Shown piece after piece: positions 7,850 to 16,049 of a stretch of 18,952 nt of DNA (positions within the stretch are counted from its first letter, which is position 1; the number at the start of each line of letters is the position of its first letter). The stretch lies in NCBI GenBank assembly GCA_030638185.1, contig DAOWFD010000298.1, positions 1 through 18,952 of the forward strand, read 5' to 3'. Under the pieces are notes generated by a model. It did not search any database, was not told the DNA's origin, and saw only the letters and a program-made list of their open reading frames with translations. This DNA comes from Candidatus Aegiribacteria sp. Its GTDB lineage: Bacteria > Fermentibacterota > Fermentibacteria > Fermentibacterales > JCC-6. The position numbers were made by a program, and so were the translations under genes.

Positions 7850-9685
7850 CTACCGCATTCCCTGAAGTATCATCATACCCTGAATGATCTGTGCGGGTTC
7901 ACCGGGAAGAAGGTTCTCGGTACCGCTGAAACCATATCCTCTTACCTCTATGAAGCTCGTTCCTCCGGGTCCGGCAAATCCACCGTACGCAAAGGGAATA
8001 AGGGGAAGCTCTGATGAGAGAACAACTTCAACTTTGACTTCAGGATGCACTATGGAGAATTCCACGCTACTAATACTTGTACCGGCAACATCCACATCGG
8101 TCTCGATCATAGAGAACTGCATGTTCTCAAGCTCAGCTATGATTGTATCGAGGCCTTCCTGTCCCCCCTCGGCGTTGAAGCTCTGGGTTAAGGTTTGTTG
8201 TAACTGTTTCTTGAATAAGGAATCGCTCATTATTTCCTCAAGGAATTCAGGCACACCTGCAAAGTCGATGGCCATAAGTTGTCCCTGCTGCTCGAACTTG
8301 ATCATTCTGACAGCACTTATGAATTTGAAAACTATATACATGCTTTCTTCGTTGAAGAAAAGATTTGATGTGCTACTTGTATCGTGCATGTTATTACGTA
8401 TGTATGCTTCAGGATCCGCTACGAAGGCGCCGAGCTGCTGTTCGTAACTCTCCATGGCAGTTTTCATGCTTTCAGGATCGACAAGTATCTGTCCTACGAA
8501 ATCCGTAACGCTGATCTGTATCCAGTAACACTCGGTTCCCTGGTTGGTCTCACTGCTTACTACTGAAATTGTGAGTGTCTCGCTCAGGTTATTGGCACCG
8601 TATTCAATCCACTGGCCAATGGCCATTTCCGGGATTTCAACTACCCACGAAAGGGACACCAGATCAGATGGTAATGTGGATATTCTTTCATTCACGCGAA
8701 GTGGAATCTGATGTGTCAATTCCCGATCGGTCATCATCTCCAGATAGGTTTCGTAGTGATCTTTTGCCTCGGCAAATTCATCAAAACCCCACAGAACATC
8801 CGCTATGTTGAGATGGGCTACCATTCGGGATGGTTCAAGATCCATTACTTTCCTCAGAACGATCAGAGATTCGTTAAGATCATTGATCTGCTCAAGGAAG
8901 TATGCGTAATTGTTCATTATCATGACATACTCACTTAAACCCATGTAATTCGCGTAATTACATTCAACGTAGTCCAGACTGTCATCGAAGGCCGTATACC
9001 ACTCTGCAGACATTATTAGATAATCGCGGAGAGTCCTGAAAGTATCCACCGCCCTCTGGTAATTGTTCTCGTCCGCCTCTTCATGGGCAGTTCTGTTAAT
9101 GCTTCTCAGCAATCGGGCGATCATTTCGTCAGAACTGTAATAGCTGCCAGGGTAAAACATATTGTTCAACTCGTCTATTGCTTCTGCAATATCCCCTTCG
9201 GTCAGAAGGCTGTCTATTCTCTCCATCGCGTCCAGAGACGGATCTGCTGAATAGTATCGCAGCAGCACAAGCGATTCTTCCTCTACATTCCATCTATAAC
9301 GGGCTTGACAATATCTCGCGCTGCCAGGCATCTGAAAAGAGAGAAGAATTTCATCATCATCTTTATAATACTTCGAGAATGATTTTGCGAAGTTGTATTC
9401 CCCCCTGTATCCACCAGTTGCGAGAAGAAAAGGAATATCTGTTTTGGGAGCCATTCCCATCAGATAGATGTCCAATGAGTCCCGCTCAACTTCAATACCT
9501 GTTATAAGAAGCTCATAGATGTTATCCGGGAGGTTACTTGAATCATAAAGGTGAATTTGTAAGAAGTTAGATGAATAAGCCGTATTCCAATGCTCGAGTA
9601 ACTCACCGGTAATCTGCTGATATTCAATCTGACACCAGGCGACAGATACAATGATCAGAAGAACAGGAATTATTGTTTTTTTCAC
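7850..9685 (-). CDS. Secreted protein with TPR-like helices, function unknown
   Basis: A 611-residue exported protein. The start codon is GTG, chosen because GGAGGT lies 8 bases upstream and the product opens with a signal peptide (VKKTIIPVLLIIVSVAWC). Cys18 is preceded by Trp, so it is not a lipobox. Residues about 35-145 may be a small beta domain. Residues about 150-330 are helical with tetratricopeptide-like repeats (EYVMIMNNYAYFLEQ, MVAHLNIADVLWG, EAKDHYETYLEMM), usually protein-binding. Residues about 345-610 are a mixed region rich in acidic and polar residues, ending in GMMILQGMR, with no sorting domain. It lies between the lipoprotein gene (116-base gap) and the C25 gene (49-base gap) on the same strand. 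That suggests a role linked to the exported peptidase, which is inference. I do not recognise the family. Confidence 0.8.
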   Translation of the reverse strand: MKKTIIPVLLIIVSVAWCQIEYQQITGELLEHWNTAYSSNFLQIHLYDSSNLPDNIYELLITGIEVERDSLDIYLMGMAPKTDIPFLLATGGYRGEYNFAKSFSKYYKDDDEILLSFQMPGSARYCQARYRWNVEEESLVLLRYYSADPSLDAMERIDSLLTEGDIAEAIDELNNMFYPGSYYSSDEMIARLLRSINRTAHEEADENNYQRAVDTFRTLRDYLIMSAEWYTAFDDSLDYVECNYANYMGLSEYVMIMNNYAYFLEQINDLNESLIVLRKVMDLEPSRMVAHLNIADVLWGFDEFAEAKDHYETYLEMMTDRELTHQIPLRVNERISTLPSDLVSLSWVVEIPEMAIGQWIEYGANNLSETLTISVVSSETNQGTECYWIQISVTDFVGQILVDPESMKTAMESYEQQLGAFVADPEAYIRNNMHDTSSTSNLFFNEESMYIVFKFISAVRMIKFEQQGQLMAIDFAGVPEFLEEIMSDSLFKKQLQQTLTQSFNAEGGQEGLDTIIAELENMQFSMIETDVDVAGTSISSVEFSIVHPEVKVEVVLSSELPLIPFAYGGFAGPGGTSFIEVRGYGFSGTENLLPGEPAQIIQGMMILQGMR

Positions 9686-9720
9686 CTAACTGACCTCCAT
9701 GAGTTATTCTGGTTTACATA

Positions 9721-9734
9721 ACCCGCTAACGGGT
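9721..9734. other. Small hairpin between the lipoprotein and TPR genes
   Basis: ACCCG and CGGGT are separated by CTAA, a 5-bp stem with a tetraloop, 36 bases upstream of the TPR gene start. No T-run follows in the direction of transcription, so it is not a standard terminator. It could affect mRNA stability or be chance. Confidence 0.25.
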
Positions 9735-9801
9735 ATTTCCTGCGGATTACCGACGAGAACATACAGGGCATCAGGGGCAAGGTCCCCGCCGGCCGATCAT
9801 T

Positions 9802-10491
9802 CTACTGTATATGAATGCCTGCCAGTTGTCCGGTAACATCTGAGTCGATCTGCACCGAGTTGAACATCTCAATGCCAATCTGCCTGTATTCTTCCATTCC
9901 TGCTTCAGATACGCCAATTCCGATATGTACAACCGTAAGGTCGGTAAGAAGTGTTCCAAGCTGCCAGTGTATTATTGAGCCATCTTCTTCAACGCTTTCT
10001 GCTGTGATGATATAGAAATTGGTAGAAGATGCAGGAGTGGAAATGTTGGGTTCACCGACCGGGACATACCGGAAGAGACCATTCTCCTTTGAATACATAT
10101 TGGCATGCAGAAATTCTACACCGGAAGCAGCAGCATCAGGAGGGAGCTGACTTATTATCCCTACTGCAAGAAGAATAGGTCTGCTGAAATCAGGTCTACC
10201 ATCTAACAGATCACTGTTCTCAGCTATGGAAAAAGATATGGTTGGACCGTTCTGGAACTCCTTGACATACCAGCCTTCGGGGTAAAGCATATTGAATGTT
10301 CCATCACAGCTTGCGTATTCAGCCATAGCTGTCTGATCAGGAACAGGAGTACCAGGAGTACCATCCGCATCTTCTACCGGTTCTTGTAAGTTGGAGGGGG
10401 TTTGCTGATTTTCATCCTGTGCGCTCTCACCGCATGCTGAAAACAAAACGAAAATAACTATGAACATACCGGCGATGGTTGATCTTCGCAT
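9802..10491 (-). CDS. Lipoprotein, possibly PsbP/DcrB-like fold
   Basis: A 229-residue lipoprotein. The signal peptide runs from MRRSTIAGMF to LFSAC with the lipidated Cys at residue 20, followed by a low-complexity linker rich in Q, P, E, D and T (about residues 21-55). The mature domain opens with YASCDGTFNMLYPEGW, resembling the start of PsbP/DcrB-type domains (a short strand, then a Tyr-Pro-x-Gly-Trp turn), and runs to about residue 220. The start has GGAG nine bases upstream. It is the first gene of the likely lipoprotein-TPR-C25 operon; the divergent region 10492-10896 would hold its promoter. No enzymatic residues are evident. The fold assignment is a guess from pattern only. Confidence 0.8.
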   Translation of the reverse strand: MRRSTIAGMFIVIFVLFSACGESAQDENQQTPSNLQEPVEDADGTPGTPVPDQTAMAEYASCDGTFNMLYPEGWYVKEFQNGPTISFSIAENSDLLDGRPDFSRPILLAVGIISQLPPDAAASGVEFLHANMYSKENGLFRYVPVGEPNISTPASSTNFYIITAESVEEDGSIIHWQLGTLLTDLTVVHIGIGVSEAGMEEYRQIGIEMFNSVQIDSDVTGQLAGIHIQ

Positions 10492-10896
10492 AATAAAAAC
10501 TCCAATTCGTAGTTAAACTCCATAATTAATCTACCTCTTTATGAACCAGTTTTCCGTGATTCCTTGCCTGAAGTGACAATACCTAGTGCAACCCTGCCCT
10601 GTCAAATTCATGAAGAGCCGATAAACACACGTAACAACATACCAGCACACACCTGCCCTCCCGAGTTGGGGAGTTGAATGTTCATCAGCTTTTAAATTTC
10701 ATTGACGGTGTAGCGTTACATTCTGTATTGTGCTTTAGACAGGGAATCACTAAGGATGGGAAACTGAGGAGCGTTCATGAGGGAATCGTTGCGGATGGAG
10801 GGAAAAACAGTTTTCTACCTGTCTACATAGATAAGGTCGACTCATTCAGACTATGGGGGAGCTATCAGGTTCTCTTAATTGGAGAAGAAATAGACA
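10492..10896. other. Divergent intergenic region, no gene called
   Basis: 405 bases between the divergent lipoprotein and sulfatase-fold genes. It should carry promoters for both, but I see no convincing -35/-10 pair. A small hairpin CTCCC/GGGAG lies at 10658-10673. A plus-strand frame opens at 10674 but runs out of frame into the sulfatase-fold gene and has no recognisable motif. Confidence 0.4.
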
Positions 10897-12225
10897 ATGA
10901 ATCATCGTATAATCCTCGGCCTGCTTGTTTTTTTGACAGGAATGGGTTGCGTGGGGAATGGCGGCAAGCCTAACGTCTTCATCATCATAATTGATACACT
11001 TAGGGCTGATCATATGAGTTGTTACGGATACGACAGATTAACATCTCCCTGCATCGACAGTCTGGCGGTCAAGGGAACACTTTTCACCAGATGCCAGGCG
11101 CAGTCTCCATGGACCCTGCCTTCGCATGCGACAATCTGGACTGGATTGACTCCTGTCTCTCACCAGGCAGGAAGGCGCGCAGATCGAACTTATGGCCTGG
11201 ATTCAGAACTCCCCACAATTGCAACAATTCTGAAGGGTAACGGATACATCACTGCCGGTTTCGTCAATGTTGCGATTCTGAGGAATGAGCTTGGTTTCGC
11301 AAATGGATACGATCATTACAGCGTAAACATGTGTGGTCACGGTCGCGCAGGCGAGACTATTGATGAAGTCCTAACCTGGTTACACGAAAACAGGGGTAAC
11401 CCTAAACCCTTCCTGGTGGTTATTCATCTCTTCGATCCCCATTCACCATACTCGCCGCCTGATCCTTTCGATACACTATTCTGTCCCGAGGGAGTAGATG
11501 GTGTCGATTCGTGGGAAATCTCATCAGACGGCACGGTTTTGAATCCTGAGGATCTAGAACATCTTATCAATCTGTACGACGGCGAGATACGCTGGACAGA
11601 CAGCCAGATTGGCAGGTTGTTCTCTGGCCTTAGACATCTGGGCATAGCAGAGAACTCGATAATTATCCTTACGTCAGATCACGGGGAAGAGTTCCTTGAA
11701 CATGACTACATCGGTCATGGACATACCCTATTCCAGGAATTGCTTCACGTTCCCCTGATAATCGCTGTTCCCGGAGGCCGGCATGGTGTTAGTGATTCGA
11801 GCCTGACAGGACAGATAGATATACTGCCGACCGTCCTCCATCTGCTTGAAATCGAGAAAGATGGCAATTTTGAGGGTATTGATATCATCTCTGGTCAGAT
11901 TCCCTCAGACAGGACGATGTTTTCCAGCGGATGTGAACTGATTTTTGCTGACAGATGCGACAGTGCTGTTCTTGACAAGGAAAATGTCTGGTCACTCGCT
12001 TCAGTTCTGAAGAGCGAGAAAAAGGTGATTATGTGTATGCGCACATTAAATGGATTTATGTTTAATCTCACGCAGGACCCTGAAGAGAAATTGCCCCTAA
12101 CTCCAGATGAGATCCTGCAGCAAGAACTCGAAATGTACTGGTCGACACCGCCTACTGGTAGATTAATACATGTTCAGAGCGATATCATCGACGATCAACT
12201 CAGAGGCTTGGGGTATATTCGATAG
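10897..12225 (+). CDS. Sulfatase-fold (alkaline phosphatase superfamily) lipoprotein without formylglycine cysteine
   Basis: A 442-residue lipoprotein: signal peptide, then lipobox LTGMGC with Cys18, so it is anchored to the envelope. The fold is alkaline phosphatase/sulfatase. Asp33 lies in IIIDTLRADH, further metal-site residues are Asp180/His182 (HLFDPHSPY) and Asp261/His262 (TSDHGEEF), followed by the HTLFQELLHVPLII stretch typical of the family. The nucleophile motif of true sulfatases, C/S-x-P-x-R, is replaced by T-L-P-S-H (Thr73) in SPWTLPSHATIWTG, so formylglycine cannot form. It is therefore more likely a phosphatase, phosphodiesterase or phosphoethanolamine-type hydrolase or transferase using Thr. 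The C-terminal 120 residues complete the fold (FNLTQDPEEKLPL). GGAG sits about 12 bases before the ATG. The substrate is unknown. Confidence 0.88.
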   Translation: MNHRIILGLLVFLTGMGCVGNGGKPNVFIIIIDTLRADHMSCYGYDRLTSPCIDSLAVKGTLFTRCQAQSPWTLPSHATIWTGLTPVSHQAGRRADRTYGLDSELPTIATILKGNGYITAGFVNVAILRNELGFANGYDHYSVNMCGHGRAGETIDEVLTWLHENRGNPKPFLVVIHLFDPHSPYSPPDPFDTLFCPEGVDGVDSWEISSDGTVLNPEDLEHLINLYDGEIRWTDSQIGRLFSGLRHLGIAENSIIILTSDHGEEFLEHDYIGHGHTLFQELLHVPLIIAVPGGRHGVSDSSLTGQIDILPTVLHLLEIEKDGNFEGIDIISGQIPSDRTMFSSGCELIFADRCDSAVLDKENVWSLASVLKSEKKVIMCMRTLNGFMFNLTQDPEEKLPLTPDEILQQELEMYWSTPPTGRLIHVQSDIIDDQLRGLGYIR

Positions 12226-12360
12226 CCAATAACAAATGCTCGCCGATTAGCCGCTGATTATCAAGCAGCAGTTTTTCATCGCTTCCCTGATCGAAATCCA
12301 GCCTGCAACGCTTCGCAACGAGTGCCTTTGATGAATCCGGGTTAAATCCAATTGTGAATA

Positions 12361-14031
12361 TCAGCGAAGAATAACAGAGACGCTGTTATCCAGATGATTC
12401 GTAATGTATACATACGCCCCGGAAGGAAGAACGCAGATTCCAAAAGGCTCATACTCCATATCCAATACACCAGTAACTAAGTTATCGGATGTACGAATTA
12501 CCATGATACTGTTATCCGCACTATTTGTCAGGTACACATGCTCCCCGGAAGGAACAGAGCAGATTCCACAAGGAGAAACGCCTAGACTAACGGTAGCTAC
12601 AACGGAATTGTCGGATGTACGGATCACCGAGACATTGTTATTTAAAGTATTAGTCACATACACGTACTCCCCGGAAGGAAGAGAACAGATTCCTTCGGGA
12701 GAATTACCTACAGAAACAATCGATATCACCGAATTATCGGATGTACGGATCACAGAGACATTGTCATCACCACTGTTTACCACATACACGTATTCCCCGG
12801 AAGGAAGAGAACAGATTCCGTAGGGAAGATTCCCCACAGCAACGGTAGCTATAACAGAATTGTCAGATGTGCGAATCACAGAAACGTCGTCATCGAAAAT
12901 TCCGGCATTGGTCACATACACATAATCTCCCGAAGGAAGAGTACAGATAGCTTTTGGTTGATATCCTACATCAACAGTATCTATCACGGAGTTATCGGAT
13001 GTACGAATCACAGAGACATTCTGATCACCATGATTAGCCACATACACGTACTCCCCGGATGGAAGGGGGCAGACTCCCAGGGGGTTTTCGCCAACATCAA
13101 CAGTGGTAAAAATGGAGTTATCGTACGTTCGGATCACAGAGACAGTATGATCGCTATTATTCGTAACATATACATACTCTCCTGACGGAAGAGTGCAGAT
13201 TTCGTACGGGTTGTTTCCCACACCAACTGTAGCAATAACAGAATCGGGAACTTCTTCAGGAATAGTCACTGTCAATTCGTTACTCCAGCTCACCATGGAT
13301 TTCGTGTTTGATGTTATGAGAGCGTAATAATAGGTTGTAGAAGCATCTGCCTCAGTATGGGTATAGGTGGAGGCCGCAAATATAGAATAGTAACAGATCC
13401 TTTCCGCGAATGTAGTGTCGTCTGCTATGTTAGGTGTAGTTGAGCAGAAGAGTTTGTAGTATTTGAAATCAGAATCATAGCATTTGGTCCAGCAGAGTTC
13501 AACATGGTTCAACCAGACATTACCATTTGATAGAACTGATGGTGTCGGGACAGAACCTGGAGTGATGATGGATGTCTCGTCACTCCAGGCAATCAAGTCG
13601 TAAGTATCAGTTGTCTTGAGTGCATAGTAATAAGTGGTGACCCAGTCCACTTCCTCATCTGTAAAACTTGTGTCATCAACATTTTCAATAACGCAAAGGA
13701 TGGTCGCCGCAGAGATATCCGCGGAAATATCAGGTTGAAGTGAGCGATACAGAACGTAACTGCTGAATGTTGTATCGGGACAAATAGTCCAGGTGGCTGT
13801 TATCTTGCAGCTTCCTTTTGCATCTGTTCCTCGTTCTGTTTCTGTCAATGAAACAGAAATATTCATACTGGATGAACCGGATAACGAGACCTTTGAAGAA
13901 TCACCGGTGAATTCAACCGATAGAACTGAAGGAGTCGGCCCAGGTCCGGATGGTGCTGTAGTATCGTCACCACAGGAGACTATAATCATGGTAAGGAAAA
14001 AACAGACAGGAATTGCGATTTTAATCAACAT
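12361..14031 (-). CDS. Lipoprotein with Fn3-like domains and seven-repeat YVTN beta-propeller
   Basis: A 556-residue lipoprotein. I chose the start at 14031 because it is preceded by GGGAG and gives a clean signal with lipobox IIVSC (Cys20); an upstream in-frame ATG at 14079 would bury it. After a short Pro/Ser/Thr linker (TTAPSGPGPTPS) come about 240 residues with two fibronectin-III-like segments, each with a TTYYYAL strand and a W-S-x-E turn. Residues about 264-556 are seven YVTN repeats of about 42 residues with the core LPSGEYVYVTN and VSVIRTSDN, which form a closed propeller. YVTN propellers bind ligands or partner proteins at surfaces; no active site is visible. It has no type IX tail and is held by lipid. 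The stop is TGA. Confidence 0.88.
   Translation of the reverse strand: MLIKIAIPVCFFLTMIIVSCGDDTTAPSGPGPTPSVLSVEFTGDSSKVSLSGSSSMNISVSLTETERGTDAKGSCKITATWTICPDTTFSSYVLYRSLQPDISADISAATILCVIENVDDTSFTDEEVDWVTTYYYALKTTDTYDLIAWSDETSIITPGSVPTPSVLSNGNVWLNHVELCWTKCYDSDFKYYKLFCSTTPNIADDTTFAERICYYSIFAASTYTHTEADASTTYYYALITSNTKSMVSWSNELTVTIPEEVPDSVIATVGVGNNPYEICTLPSGEYVYVTNNSDHTVSVIRTYDNSIFTTVDVGENPLGVCPLPSGEYVYVANHGDQNVSVIRTSDNSVIDTVDVGYQPKAICTLPSGDYVYVTNAGIFDDDVSVIRTSDNSVIATVAVGNLPYGICSLPSGEYVYVVNSGDDNVSVIRTSDNSVISIVSVGNSPEGICSLPSGEYVYVTNTLNNNVSVIRTSDNSVVATVSLGVSPCGICSVPSGEHVYLTNSADNSIMVIRTSDNLVTGVLDMEYEPFGICVLPSGAYVYITNHLDNSVSVILR
12364..13242 (-). repeat. Seven tandem ~126-bp YVTN blade repeats
   Basis: Seven consecutive units encode the blades of the lipoprotein propeller. 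Spacing is 126 bases, with one unit two codons longer. Neighbouring units are nearly identical in DNA: the segments starting near 12657 and 12783 differ at about one base over some 37. Such similarity suggests recent duplication or gene conversion among blades. Confidence 0.8.
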
Positions 14032-14081
14032 TGTTATTTCTCCCAAGAAGTTTGTACTTTTGTATGTAATACCGGTCAAGA

Positions 14082-14117
14082 ATCATTGAGGGGACGACCC
14101 CACCATTATCTAATGAT
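14082..14117. repeat. Palindromic element between two minus-strand genes
   Basis: A GGGG-ACGA-CCCC hairpin core (14090-14101) is flanked by ATCATT (14082-14087) and AATGAT (14112-14117), giving a nested inverted repeat around the stop of the truncated C25 gene (14106). On the minus strand its TGGGGTCG part matches the REP-like pair at 236-291. It may be a REP copy or act as a transcript-end hairpin; there is no T-tract. Confidence 0.45.
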
Positions 14118-16049
14118 CACCAGATTGGTTACTCCGGTCCAGTCACCGGTTGAAATCCTTACATGGTAGATACCTGAAGGAACAGCTATGCCATTTGCGT
14201 CTTCAAGATTCCAGGGAAGGTTGTGGTGTCCTGCAGTCATCTCTTCAGCGGTAAGAGTGGTTACGATTCTACCTGTTATGTCGTAGATATCAACCCAGGC
14301 TACGCCTGCTGCGGCAAGACTGAAGGGAATTGTGATACTGCCTGTGGCAGGATTCGGATAGACTGAATCGAGATTGTTATTGAAAACAGGATTACCTTCA
14401 CCTTCTTCAAAACCGGTAATGGCGACATCGATTGATCCCTGACAGGAGATGTAATCACGAGCCCATGCAACAACGGATATCGTTCCGGAAGTAGCTGGAG
14501 AGACATATAGTGTAGCATTTCCGCTTTCATCGGTAAGACCAACTTCGTAAACCTCACCGGTTTGCCAGTCACCCTTCTGAAGGCACACCCTGGCACCGCT
14601 TACATCAGATCCACACGAAGTTACATTCACCGTTACATTACCGGCTTCTGAGATACTGGCTGGATGTAAAACATCAAGATCCGACGCCTCGATAAACCAC
14701 ATCGGGAGCTCCGGTTCGCCGAACAGGTTATACTCTTTAACACACCAGTCATCGATCTCTTCAGAGAATGGACACATCATGTCGCTGGCCATGAGGTGTG
14801 CGACACCCAGTTGGTAATCGTCGTTAAACCACATCTCTTCGTAGAAGTATCTCGAAAGGACCTCGCTGGGTCCGTAGCCAGCTACATAGGATCCCCATCC
14901 ATACCTGGCATTGAAAGCTCCGAATCCACCTCCATTTGGGGAGTTCAGCCATGCATCTCCGCAACATTCGCATCCGTCGAGCCATCCGATCCAGCATGAG
15001 ATCGAGTTCCAGATAGCAGGCAGGTGACCGTTGCTGATATTCTCCTGAGCCATGATATGGCCGGTGGTGTAATTACTCCCATAAGAAGTATACATGACCG
15101 TCTTGGATCCATGGCTGGCATGGTAAACATGGTGCGGACCGGCATCGATCATGTCTATTGTGATGGAATAGCTGTTGTTGCCGGTGTATTCATAACACTT
15201 TTCCTCCGCCCATTCCGAGGGAATATAAAAGGATATGAGTTCAGCACCGGTGTATCCCCAGATCTCCGGATTGCCACCAAAAAGAAACCCGGTAGTGTAT
15301 CCTATTCTCATTTCAATGGGAGTTTTCCCGGTTTGGATTGAAGAAATGCGTTCGTAGGAAAAGACTTTCTCATTGAAAATATCAGCTTCATCTGTGGAAT
15401 TAACGCTTGCTCTCCCTACCCAGAGATCAGGGTGATAATCTATATCGTCGATTCCCCATTCACCCCAGATATGATTCTGATTGCTATCCCAGCGATCTTC
15501 ACCGGGAAATTCATCGTTTATATCAGACCAGTAAAGATCTACAGGAGGATATTCTATGTAAGCGCCCTGAAAGGAAATCCTTACATCCTTTCCGGGGACC
15601 TTATCATCATCACCGTAGATAAGGACATATTCGACTCCTTCATCGATACAGTCTGTAAGGAAGGCTCGGATCTCCTGCGGAAGGTCATAGAAGGAATACT
15701 GATTCTGGATCCATGTTGTAGTGTAAACATTGGTAGGAACTCCCTTTGAAGTTTTCCAGTCGGCAAGCTCCTGTGCATGTGATTCATAATCCGGATGAGT
15801 GATGATAACGTATTCACCGTAGAGCAGATCTCTTGAATCGACTATGACGGCACCTGAGTGGGCAACATTTTCCGGGTTGACAACGGAGTTCCTGACGATT
15901 TCCTGTGAACGGAGTTCACTCTGAATACTTCTTCGGAGTACGGTAGCTGCGGCAGGACTGTTCTCATAGATAACATTGACAGTAAGGCTGGTGAGTACTT
16001 CAAGAGTCTTACTCGAGCCTGTACGAAAAGTCTTTACTAGCTGATAACA
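14106..16049 (-). pseudogene. C25-family (gingipain-like) peptidase, 5' end removed
   Basis: An open frame runs from a TAA at 16052-16050 to the TAA at 14106, but contains no ATG, GTG or TTG before 15311. The upstream 246 codons are nevertheless clearly C25: KTLEVLTSLTVNV resembles the propeptide end, EYVIITHPDYESHAQELADW is the typical catalytic-domain opening, and EYVLIYGDDDKVP and LWVGRASVNSTDEADIFNEK follow. Further on, the dyad is His in YHASHGS (codon near 15112) and Cys in NSISCWIGW (codon near 14995). An Ig-like domain (about 14390-14680) and a FlgD-Ig/type IX-like tail (VYPNPATGS, YDITGRIV, GIYHVRI) complete the protein. The signal peptide and most of the propeptide are missing, cut off where the transposase element begins, so the gene is presumably dead. 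Annotating from the ATG at 15311 would give a misleading 401-residue protein lacking the front of the catalytic domain. Confidence 0.82.

Noticed and set aside
10674..10973. 99-codon ORF in the divergent gap
   Set aside because: Overlaps the sulfatase-fold gene out of frame, has no ribosome binding site and shows no motif.
12226..12360. Open minus-strand reading (GFNPDSSKALVAKRC...) between convergent genes
   Set aside because: Looks protein-like for about 50 codons but has no start, overlaps both neighbouring genes and matches nothing I recognise; too short to call even as a remnant.
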